A DNA stretch of 64,000 bases, taken from positions 62,001-126,000 of the forward strand of contig JAVYIG010000863.1 in assembly GCA_035222895.1 (NCBI GenBank), read 5' to 3'. The notes below the pieces were generated by a model. The model had not been told where the DNA came from and searched no databases. It saw nothing but the letters and a program-made list of their open reading frames with translations. This document shows, in pieces, positions 35,101-47,300 of this stretch. How positions within the stretch are numbered: the stretch's first letter is position 1; every line of letters begins with the position of its first letter. The position numbers and the translations under genes are program-made. Source of the stretch: Strongylocentrotus droebachiensis. Lineage: Eukaryota; Echinodermata; Echinoidea; Camarodonta; Strongylocentrotidae.

Positions 35101-38100
35101 ACTTTTTCTACTAGATCTACATGTATCTTTGAGCTTCTAGGTTCAAGGACATGCGTGTAGCTTGCTCTTCTTAGGCTCTCTAAATGATGTTCCTTTGACA
35201 TCCTCCTAATCCTAGTCTAAATCTTGCACAGTAGGAGGCAGGCCATTTTACCAGTGGACTGAACAGAATACAGTTAGTCATTGTAGGCAGTCTGATGAGT
35301 AGATGATGCTGACAGTGGAAGTATTTTGACTGATGGTTGGGGCCTCTTTCCTGCCAGACAGTTCCTCTTTTAAAGTTTCCTTAAAGGCTTGTTCAGATAA
35401 GACGCGGTAAGCTGCTGCAAAAAACAACAACACCATTTTTTTTTGGGGGGGGGATGTAAGTGAATGGCAACACAGTCCTTTAGTTTAACGTGTCCTTACT
35501 GAGCTCTCAACATGTCCACACAAAACATTTTTATCCCGAAACTATATAGAAACGTCGTATAAAGAATTATTGTATATATTCCAGGGTGTCCACACATAAG
35601 AAACGTTGTATAAAGAATCATCTTATAAATTCCAGGGCATCCAAATTCCAAGTAATCCCGAAACTCTAAAGCAAAACGTTTTATACATGTAGGTGCGCAG
35701 TCTAATACTGCGGTCATGAAATGGAAGCAGAAATGAGAGGTCAGGTCTCCTTTCGCGCGCAGTCACGTTAAGCCCCGCCCAGTTATACCGTTCTAGTTCG
35801 ACCAGTTACCGTATACTAGTTACGTCCACACACAACACATTCTGTGATTCTTTATCAAGTTCTAGTTTGAAACGATGCCCAAACCCGCGTTTCGTTATAC
35901 GACGTATCGTTAGTAAGCGTCCACACACACAATTTCAATGAATAACTATCCCGAAACGGTATAACTTAACCGTTATACAATGAGTTTGTTGTGTGTGGAC
36001 ACAGGGTCTGTGTTATAAGACACAGAAATGTGACATAAATTACACTTTACATGGACATCATTATTTTTAAAATGCCACGGTTTTGCCCCATTATATCTGA
36101 ACGAGGCTTACATGTAACATCTACTCTTCAAATCTTATTTCATGCACTGACACTACAAATAGGCTGTCATACCATTATCCTACAGTGTACATGTATGTGT
36201 ATGTGTGATCATTTATTTTAATTTATGTACATGTACCTGTAGGCTGTACATGCAGGCCTACATGTACATGAAATGGTAGTGCAATTCGTTGACTGTCAAT
36301 TGTCAAAGACATGTACATGTAGGAATACTACAAATAACTACCTACATGTACAATACTGTATATGTTTTGTGATATGTTCATGTACCAGATGTAGGCCTGC
36401 TGTATAGACATGTACAAGCCAAGATTTGCACTGTAGTGTAGGCCCTCCTTCATGTACATGAATAGTTTCATCTCTGATCCCCCACTGAAGAAGTAGTCAT
36501 ACATCACACATATTACTACAGTGATGCCTACATACATAATGTACATGTACACATCCTGTACATGTTGTTGTCTTGTAGTACTGGCAGGTACATGTACAAT
36601 GTATATGGGCCTGTAGACATGGTGTATTTATTGTAAAATGAAGATTGTAGAACCAATTTCACTTCTAAAGATATAAGGCCTTGAGATACATACGCAATGC
36701 TCGATAGCACTGTAAACATCCTGTATGGCTCATACTAGATGCCTTCAGAATGTGCAAGAATGTAAACCCTCTCTTTTCTGTTTCAATTTTGTATTTTATT
36801 GTGAGTACCTTGTATTTCTCCCGTTGGTCGTTGTTCTTCTTCAATGCCCCCCAATGATTGAAAGCTATTAAGACATTTCAATAGGAATAACCACGCATTG
36901 TATGCATTGGGCATCGATAAGCACTAACTGTTACGCACGGTAGCCTCTTTGAATTAAATCTGAATTATTCCATTTACCCCTACTGAGAAGCAGCGCTTGG
37001 GCTTTTGGCTTGCTGTATTTAAAAAGCATACACAGATTTATACTGCACACAAAAGCCCTTGCATCATGCCTATGCCGCATCCTGCACAGTGGGGATGTGG
37101 AAATAGCCCCCGCTGCCTGCACCAACAGCCAGCCAGCCAGCCAGCCAGCCGAAGAGGGCACACATTATGCATGCAGCCTCATTTATTATGAATGCTGTAA
37201 TGCGAGGCAATGTGTGATGGCCAGTTTTTCTTTCGGCTGGCTAGCTATGTTGTTTTGCGTCTGAATGTTCAAGGCAGTGCTGCTGGCCCTGTTTTAGTTC
37301 AAGGGTGCACAGTGAGTCGTGGTGCTGCCTTGGCTTGCTCTGCTATAAAATGCCATCTGAGAAAAGTCAAAACATCCCCTCATTGGGGTCAACAGTCTTT
37401 CCTCATCTCATGTACATGTATGGTACCGCTTGGGGTCATTCATTTCATGTTAGCAAAGTCTGAAAGAAAACCAACTTTGGTACATATGGAAAATGTTCCT
37501 TTTGACTTCTTTCTTGCCATTTAACTTTTAATGTCATTTGATCATAGATCTGTATTAATCCTGGTACATGAACATGTATACATGGACAAAATACATTACA
37601 TGTGAGCTTTGTTCTCCTCTTTTCATACCTGCACATGTACCAAATAGCAATAAATATTTACATTTCATTTAATTGAATTACATGACATACCGGTATGTGG
37701 TTTTGTCATATAGGGTAACATGTAAATGTTATGCTTCTTTGTGAATCTATTCTTCAGCAAATTTTCTATTATCTGTTTGCAGGGCTTTTATTCAATCTTG
37801 ATTTATAACAGGATTAGAGATATATTTTGATGTATGATGCATGTACAATGTCTTTATGCTCTTGCTAATGGCAGGGTCAGTGGCCAGTGGCACGTTGAGA
37901 ATGCTCTAGGTGGGGGGGGGGGGGGGCACATGGCAAAATTGATGTGACAAAGCAAACAACATTGACATTTTAGGGGGCATAATTTTGTTTAACTTTATGT
38001 ACAATTTAAACAATGTAGGTATGCCAGATGGAAAATTGCTTTGCCCCACCCCCCCCCCCCCCCCCATCCCATGGCCACTTACATGTAAGTTAAGGCCAAT

Positions 38101-39738
38101 GGATCTTTCATTTTTCCAGGGTAATTTTACAAGTCAGAACAAATTCACTTGACCTAATTACCCACATTGAGGCAATTAATCAAATGCAGACTCCAGTTTT
38201 GTAACCAGAATCCTTCTCCAACCAATGTTAGCTGGTCTGCAATCAATTGCCAATTCAGATTCTGATTGGTTAATGGTCAGCCTTTCGTAAAACATGTGCA
38301 GGGAACTATGATCGTGAATGGCCAAGTCGTTGCTTTTCTTCACCTAAAAGACCATATTGCAACTGTTTAAAGCCCATTTCCAATTTCCATGTAATGTAGC
38401 TTGGTAGAAAATGATAATTAGAAAAATAATATTTCATGGGAATTTGCTACATAATGGTAAAAAGTTCAGTTCCTATCTCATAGCCCTGGAAAAAGGGGCA
38501 TGGATTTCGAAGAGCATTTCTTTGCAGGCCTGATAAAAACCCGATTTAAATCGGTTTCCCGATTTTTTTCTTCCCTATTTTACCCTGATTTTCCCGATTC
38601 CCCCCTTATTTTCTCTATTCTTCCCTATTTTGCCCTATTTTTTCCCAATTTTCTTACTCGAAAGGGTGGATTGTTGTTAGATGCCATTTTCCCCCCGCGA
38701 ATCGTCTTCCTTTTTTTTACTCAAGGGGGGCGTGGTTGAAGGGAAAACAAAAAACCTATTTTTTTTTTAGTACAGTATTAATGACTGCTTTGAGGGAAAT
38801 AGTTGTTTTTCTACGCTCAAGGGAAGGTTAGAATTGTACTATTGCCCGAGGCGTGCCGAGGGCAATAGCCCAATTGTAACTTTCCTGAGAGCGTATAAAA
38901 ACAATTATATACCTCACTTAAGAAATCCAGCCATCTGATTGGTCGAATTGCATTCATAAACTTCAACTGTTCCTGTAAAATTCTCGGTAACCATGCATAA
39001 AACATTTCAATATTTTTAATAACCATGGTTACTCCATGGTTACCCCATAGGTTTACATGTTAAAAAATGGTTTGAGCGATGGAGGATACCGTAATGTGTG
39101 CGAAGGATTGGTCGGTAATTTCAATACAATTGAATCTCGATCGATCTTACCGACAATTTTATCTTGCATTGTTGACATGAAGACGAAAATAAACTCTCAA
39201 AAACAAAAAAACAACATCTGCCGATAGATCTTGATCTAAGTTCGTGCCAATATGCATTGCAAAAGTAAAAGAAGGGCCCGTTTCATGGAGCTTTTGCGAA
39301 GCATCCCTCACGCAGAGCCGTTTTCAATCCATTTTAATGTATATATTGGAGAAAACTGCCAAGCATGTTAACGACGCGCGATAGCCTAGTGGTCTAAGCG
39401 TTGGTTTTCGATACACCTCTTGTTGTACGCAAGAGTTCGAATCCCGTCTTCGACAAAAATGAAAAATATTTTTTATTTTTTATTTTTTAGTCTATTTTTT
39501 TCGGCATATAAAAGTATTAATGACTGCTTTAATATTCGAGAAATAGTTGTTTTCATACGCTCTCGGGAAGGTTACAATTGGGCTATTCCCCTCGGCAAGC
39601 CTCGGGGAATAGCACAATTCTAACCTTCCCTTGAGCGTAATAAAACAACTATTTCTCTCAAAGCAGTCATTAATACTATACTATTTCTCGAATATTAAAG
39701 CAGTCATTAATACTTTTATATGCCAAAAAAAATAGACT

Positions 39739-39770
<32 letters not shown>

Positions 39771-42700
39771 TTGTCGAAGATGGGATTCGATCTCTTGCGT
39801 ACAAAAGATGATGTAAGTAAAATCAACGCCTTAGACCGCTCGGCTATCGCGCACTGTTACCATACTTGGCAGTTTTTTCTAATATATACATTAAAATGGA
39901 TTGAAAACGGCTTCGCGTGTTGGATGCTTCGCAAAAGCTCCATTAAACGGGCCCTTCTTTTACTTTTGCAATGCATAATGGCACGAACTTAGATCAAGAT
40001 CTATCGGCAGATGTTGTTTTTTTGTTTTTGGAAGTTTATTTTCGTCTTCATGTCAACAATGCAAGATAAAATTGTCGGTAAGATCGATCGAGATTCAATT
40101 GTATTGAAATTACCGACCAATTCTTCGCACACGTACGGTATCCTCGATCGCTCAGACCATTTTTTAACATGTAAACCTATGGGGTAACCATGGAGACTGA
40201 ACTATTTTCCCGGTAACCATGGTTACTGGGATTTTAGAACTGTTTTAAACATGGTTACTGGGAATTTTACAGAAATAGTTAAAGTTTATGAATGCAATTT
40301 CGACCAATCAGATGGCTGGCTTTCTTAAAGGTACTATGTCCCTTTTGCAGCCAACCTCAAATTCTGTAGAACTTTGCAGGAATTATGAATATGTAATGTA
40401 TGTCCTATCTGTGAAATTTAAACGTTAGCATTGTCCTCATATTCAAATTATGCAAGGAAACCTGTTTACTTGCTAGACTTCACTGTCAGACACTATTGAG
40501 TGACTGACTGGATTTTTTCTTCTTTGGTAATAACATACATGAAAAGAGTTGTAAAGGGTACATGAGCATTTGTCTACATCAATAACCCACTTCTTGTGAT
40601 GGCCAAGATTAAACTGATTGAATCTTTGCGCAGCATAAAACGTATGACCATTCGGTACAATTGTCTGAAAATCAAGACTATTACTTTTGGGCTCTATAGC
40701 CCTAAAGTCGATTTGACAACTAATACTCGTTATTTTCCCACTTGAAGACATTTTCAAGCCCCACCTTTTTTAGGGAAGTTCTAAATTAGTATTATCCTTC
40801 AAATGCAGTTGGAATTTAACTTTTTCATTTTTTTGGCCTGCAAATGGGACATTGTACCTTTAAGTGAGGTATATAATGCTCACTATCACCCCTGTTCTTT
40901 GGGAGGGTGATTCATATTCTCATCCACCTGCATGGAAATATGTGACTCCCTTTAATTTACATACTTTTATACATACATGTACCAGTAAATATAGTAAAAA
41001 TGCATTACATTGGAGTCAATTTTATGAACTTTACATATTTTGGGTGCGAAGGCATAAAAAAATATAGAGCTAATATCAACTATATTACCGGTAGCTCTAT
41101 ATTTTATGATGTCTTTGCACCCAAAATATGCAAAGTTCATAAAATTGACTCCAATGTAATGTATTTTGTAATATATCTACTGGTAAATGTATGCACATGT
41201 ACATGTACACACACACAATTCTTTACACTCTAAAAGTTGAATGTTGGATGTGTGGTAAGTATCCATGGCATCTGGCTTGGTCTGTAAACTTTCTGGATGA
41301 TAATAGAGTCAATTGCCCAAAGGCATACAGAAAGGATTCATATCCTTCCATACAATACAAACTGATATGAAATGCAGAGTGAGCTGACACTGTATTTAGG
41401 GATATTCATCTAACCAGATTCATCAATTTATTTTATGGAACGCTTGGGGTCTCTATTGACTAAATCTTATTATGTAAACAGAAACGCCTCATTGATTGTC
41501 AACAAAGGCCAGAGCTGAAACATGCCTGCATTTCATTTGGTCGGGTCACTGCTCAGTGGGGATCTGATAGAGCTGTCTACAAGGATCTCAGCTGAGTGTA
41601 CACAAACGTCTTAACAAAGCCTTTCAGTGGCCTTTCAGTGGTGAAAGGCCTCATTGTGTGAAGAGTTTACAGTGAATAGTCCCGCTGTTAGTGAAAACCC
41701 AGTTGATTTTAATTCCACTTTTTTCCTCTTGAAATTTGTGAGTCTCAAGGATTAAGTTTGAATGAATTATAGACGTAAGAAAATATGTGTTTAGTATTAT
41801 GCACATGCTGTTTCTTCAATGAGCTACATGTAGACATCTTTTGTTGTGAACATGTTCCTTACTTGTTTTATAATCGTTTTTTAAAACTGAATTTACACAC
41901 AGATTGTGTGTTGATTATCCTTTTTTCCTTTAGTTTGAACTAAAAAAGCAATTCCGTTAAAGGTCAGATCTTGCTTCTTTCTGTCAAAAGTAGAACAGAA
42001 GATATTTTAATTCAAATAACTAATATAGGATTGTCTTGCGAATGCGCATATGTTAGTTGGAGTTCAAGAGAAATGAGTTTATGGCAGTTTTTCACTACGG
42101 TAGGTCAAATAAACTTGGCAAGTTTCTCTAATGAAAGAAACTATGATGTCTTTATCAGAATCAGGCTTGATCAATAGAGCAAGTAACAGCTGTGTCTAAA
42201 GTGAAACATAAAAAAAAAATAGTTACAAAACAGAATTCAAAATACATTAAGCTTTTCTCTTCAAGTTCATCCAACCGGTTACCGGTATGTCCCCCACTTC
42301 CTGTCTAATTAAAAGGTATACTTTTCATTGTATTTTTTAAAAGATTGCCGATTGCTAATATACAGTTTTTGAGTGATGTGGCAAATAAGGTTGACATTGA
42401 CTTGGTTGTTCCCCTCATCTAGTAATCTCGTTAATGTAAATATTTATGAGGCATGATGGCTCAGTGGTAGAGCAGTGGTTTCATAACCAGTCAATCTGCT
42501 AGTGCCCTTTGGTAAGGCATTAATCCTCATTACCACGTCCCTCAGAGAAAACTCAAAGCCGTTGGTCCCCTGGTTACTTACTTACAAGCATACACATGTA
42601 CAAGCATACATGTACACATGCTTTCTTAACAGTCAGGTCAATCAAACAAACACATAAACAATTTAGAACCATTAGAGTCTTGTTACCAAAGATTAGAATT

Positions 42701-44352
42701 GAATATTAAGTTATACATAATGTGTTAAGAGTTTGTTTTACAAGGTAGCATCATACATGCATGCTAATTATGCCTTGGTTATTTAATGGCCTTCTTAAAT
42801 AAATACATGCATGCATGTAGCCTATACCTATTTTACCTGACTTGCGTGTATATAGAAAGTAAATATGTGTATGTTTGTAAATAAGCAACTAGTGGACTTA
42901 CACATGTACCTTGAAGTATGCTTCTCTTTAATTTATATTGACCTCTAAGAGCATGTACAATGTACATGTACTGTGCCTGAATTTGAAAAAAAATCACTTG
43001 AAAACAAAAGAAAACAAAACATTCATTGAAAAATATCTATAAGGACTAAAACATATATATTGAGAAGCATTATAAACATTATTGTCAAAGGACGCAAATT
43101 AACAATATAGGCATGTATGGAAATTTAGGCTTTTGTTATATTTAAACATTTCATTGTACTGGCTTTATGTACATGTAAATCATGACCTGCAGTATAGTCC
43201 TACATGTACATGTATGTACTATAATAATAATCTTTTAAAGTCCACTCCAAATTTTATTAAACCGAAACAGAAATTCTTTTTGCCCAATTGATCGTGAGCC
43301 TGGCAGCCGCTGAGCAGCGTCAGATCGACGTTGCTCTATCCCTTATTGTTGAACGCCAAACAAGGTAGCAGCAACTCCCATCTTTTAACGTCTTTTGGTA
43401 TGACGCGGCCGGGGTTCGAACCCACGACCTCCCGGTTGTGAGGCGGACGCTGTACTGACTGAGCCAACACTCCATGTACATTAGTGTGTTCACACAAAGT
43501 CCTGCATTTTGAATGTGACGTGAGTAGGTCTCCATATTTGTAGCCTCACACATCTACTGTGTACATAGAGATATACATGTAGGCAGATACAGCATTCTGG
43601 CAGGGAAGCCCTTTTCATTACTCATCCAGGATGAATACCGGTAAGGCTAGAAATTAAAATTCCAGGAAATGAAAAGTGTTGTGGTGAAGATTTCACTCAA
43701 TGTCCTTGCTTTGGACTGCACAAATGTAATTACACCTGCTTGGTGTACAAATGTATGTTTTTTTCCCCATACACTGTAGTACCCTAAATTCCCTCATATA
43801 CATGTATGCATGTATTCATTGACATACATGTATTATTTACATGTATATTCTTGTCAGGTTTAAAGGGGAATTACTTCAGTTTTTGTTTGAAAAAAAGGGG
43901 GAGATTTCATTCCTTTCAATGTGTACACATTCAGGCTGCGATGTGTACACGGATGTTTCATGTATGGTACTTGTCCGTACAACAACTACACGTGTGCTAT
44001 TTCACTCTTAACTCAAGTACACAGAGTGACTTGTGTATGAGAAAAGGAATATGAATATTAGTCTTTACCTTCATGTACAAAGTTTACAAACATACTTGAA
44101 GTTGAAGCAAGACGCACCAAACTTTCTTAAAATAATTTTAACAACTTAACATCTTGGTAGCGATGTGCTTCTTCCCCTACTTCGGCTCGAGGTCAACACT
44201 AGATAGGGGTACGCAAAAGTTGCAAGGGCAAACGCAAGCCAATGACAAGCGAGAGAAATTGTGTAGATCGCAAGTGCTGCAGCGCGCGTATGTACCGTAA
44301 ATAACGTTGTATAAACCGCCCTCGTGTATTAACTGCACCCCTCTTTTTCGCC

Positions 44353-44395
<43 letters not shown>

Positions 44396-47300
44396 CCGAG
44401 ATTTTTTTTTTGTGTGTGTAAGATCATTACGGTACTGTAAATTAAAAAACAGTAGGGACCTAGGATAGAACCTTGTGGTACACCATGTAATAGAAGAAAA
44501 ATTGGAGGAATTATTATTATAAACTACATATTGAGATCTATCAGAAAGATTACTTTCAAACCAAGATGACAGACAAATTTGAGTGTTGTTCTAGTTTCCG
44601 AGTGGTGAGTCAACACACCGATTACCGAGCTGGGAGATATTGCCAGGCATAGCGCCAGGTGGAGCATAAATTGAAACTTTTTTTTTTTTTTTTTTTTTTT
44701 TTGGTGTACCGTGTATAAACCGCACCCCTGACTTTGAAATTTTTTCGGCAGCAAAAAAGTGCGGTTTATACACCGTTATATACGGTACATGTACTAGCTG
44801 TGTATACAACCTGTGCATGTTTCCCACGAGCACGCGCGCCTCAGTGTAGAGTGCATGCATGCATGGACCTACTACGAACCATGATGCATGCCAGCTGCAG
44901 AGCTGGAGCTACATGTATATATAGCGCACACAGTCCAGCGCAACTACACATGTACATCATAACTTCGTACAGGGTCCCTGTATTTGATACGTAAGGGCAG
45001 CTCCCTTCTGAACATATAGCAGACTATAACGTCTCTTTATTTTGGAAACTTAAGTGAATATACACATCCTGAAAATGTGAGTTAAATTGTCTTCTACATA
45101 ATGACGTAGCTAGGTTACAATGAAGTGTGATTGAAAGGGTGTGTTTCATTCTTTCTTTCATATAATTTGTTGTCATGATGATGCAAAACATGATCGTGTA
45201 CATGTACATGTGTATCTGACCGTATGTCCGGACGTGTACACAACTACCAAAACACGCACTTATGCACAGCCTTAGTACACATACTTTATTCTGTAAACAT
45301 TTGGGCTCTCAGACGCCCTCTCCCAATTTACATTAGTGTACATGTCTTTTTCTCATACGCTGTAGCACCCTAAATTCCCTCATGTATACGTGTATTCATT
45401 GACAAATTACATCCTGGTCCGGTATGGAGGGAAATTGTTAAAGCTTTTTTAATGAAAAAAAAGGAGATTTTATTCCTTTCAATGTGTACACATATTTTAT
45501 TCTGTAAACATTTGGGCTCTCGGACGCCCTCTCCCAATTTACATTAGAATTAGCGCTATTTCAATCTGGAAATTAATAATGTCTCATGACACTATAAGTA
45601 ATGTGAACTTTTCCCCTAGAAGTCATCCCTCATCCACCCTTAAAGTCCCTTTCCAAAAACGTGACTTGAGGGCCTAATATATTTTACAATTTAAATGAAC
45701 AAGGAAAAAATCTTGATCTACTTTATTTGTAGCATCTCATATGTCCCTGACTCTGACATTGAGCCAAATGTGTTATGTCCTTGCTTCACTCACAATACTT
45801 TGGGTCCATCCCACATTTAACATGATTTGCCATTGAAAGGATGTAATAATTAATAGCTATCCATAAAGAGAAAACTTAGCCATGTACTTGTATATTAGGC
45901 CGTTGTAAAGGCTTGTTCAGATTTGACGCTACAAGACTGCAGCGTTTTTAAAAATAATGACGTAAAATGTAATGTGCTTCACATTTCTGAATCTTATGAC
46001 ACAGAACTCTGTGAATAATTGCAAGTCCTTTGTTGCGCATAGCTGCCAATCATTTTACATGTCAAAAAGCATTAACAGTTTTTTTTGGTGGTAGCTTGTA
46101 CAGTGCCATGCCTGAACATGAATGAACGCTTCACATGAATTCAAGAATGCCAGGAAAGTAAAATGTTTGTGACCAGGCACTCTAATCAAACATAATTATT
46201 CGCCCTGATTTTTTGATTACTCAATAAACTCAACTCTTAGACAAATATATATTACTGCAAAACATTTGAACATCCTTTATTCGGTATACATGAACATGTA
46301 GTTTCAAGGTTAATGATAAGCTTTAGAAATCATTTGCAGACAGCTAGTTTCATATACATAACCCCAGTGTTTAAAATTAACAGGGGTAGCTCTTTTAGGA
46401 TTTGCTATATATAGTTACAGCAACATTTGATAGTGCTCAGTGATTTGTTCTGACTTTATTGATTTCTTTTGTTTAACCAGTGCTCTTATCTAGTTATCTG
46501 GAGCTATTTTAAAGCTATTCAAAGCTAAACCTCTCACTGCTTGTGTTCATTATTTCATTAATTAACCCCTTCTCTTTTTCTTTCTGATTTGATCTACAGT
46601 GATCCTTGTTGAAGGGGCCAGTGTGAACCTGCCCCTGGGTAGCACTCACTGCCACCTGTACAGCAGCCAGGAGTGTGAGAAAGATGGCACCAAGTGTGGC
46701 AACACCACCGAAGAGTGCGACAACAAGGAAGCTGAGATACCATCCTGCTACGTCCTCTGGAAAAACGAGACTTCCTCAGGAGGTGGTGTAGATGTGAGTG
46801 AAAACCTGTACTGGGCTGGAGGTAGATTTGTGTTGTTGATGGTTGTACTTGTATGACACGTGCTCCTGCAACAATTGCTACGTGGTCAATATCCTTCACT
46901 AGGGCTTGAAACTAACAGGCCCCAAAAAGGCTCGTCATAAAATCACCAAATTCTTACCTCATATCCTAGACCAAACACTATGCCTAAAACTAACACTATT
47001 TCTTATCCTAACCTAGACCTGATATGCAACCCCAAGCCAACCATCTATATTTTATGAAGTAAAAAGCCTGGAGTAATTGTTGATGGAGTATATGCTGGAG
47101 CACTGTTCTTATTCCTATTCCTTTTCAGTTCTTTATCTATTCTCTCCCGTACCCTTACCAAAATCCCTTTCTCTTTCATACCCTCTCTTACTCTCCCTGG
47201 CATTTACCTCTTCTGTGGCTGCTCATCTGCTGTGCAGTCATCTTACAGCCTTTTCACACACAGCTAAAATTCTATAAACATGATTAGTATTATTATTATT

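Larger units (their letters stand above)
38768..40876. mobile_element. Two-kb composite inverted repeat with pol III boxes
   Basis: Arms mirror around about 39625. Paired landmarks are GACCAATCAGATGG, ACATGTAAACCTATGGGGTA, GATCTATCGGCAGATGTTG, GAAGGGCCCGTTT and a tRNA-like segment in each arm. The centre is a hairpin of TATTAATGACTGCTTT and GGAAGGTTA modules. The same module lies again at 38770-38910. The right arm is interrupted by an insertion at 40329-40859. No coding capacity. Confidence 0.8.
22871..46599 (+). other. ACVR2 intron 1, 23.7 kb
   Basis: Separates the signal-peptide exon from the ectodomain. No further coding exon was recognised. It holds most of the mobile elements listed here and a high density of TACATGTA motifs. 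Between the listed elements it is plain AT-rich DNA. Confidence 0.8.

Noticed and set aside
39374-39854. Functional tRNA genes
   Set aside because: A and B boxes are present, but acceptor and T stems do not pair; called tRNA-derived only.
40473-40757. 94-codon minus-strand frame in the TTAA element
   Set aside because: No DDE or piggyBac motifs; too short to be a transposase.
46594-46899. Minus-strand frame opposite ACVR2 exon 2
   Set aside because: Shadow of the real exon on the other strand.
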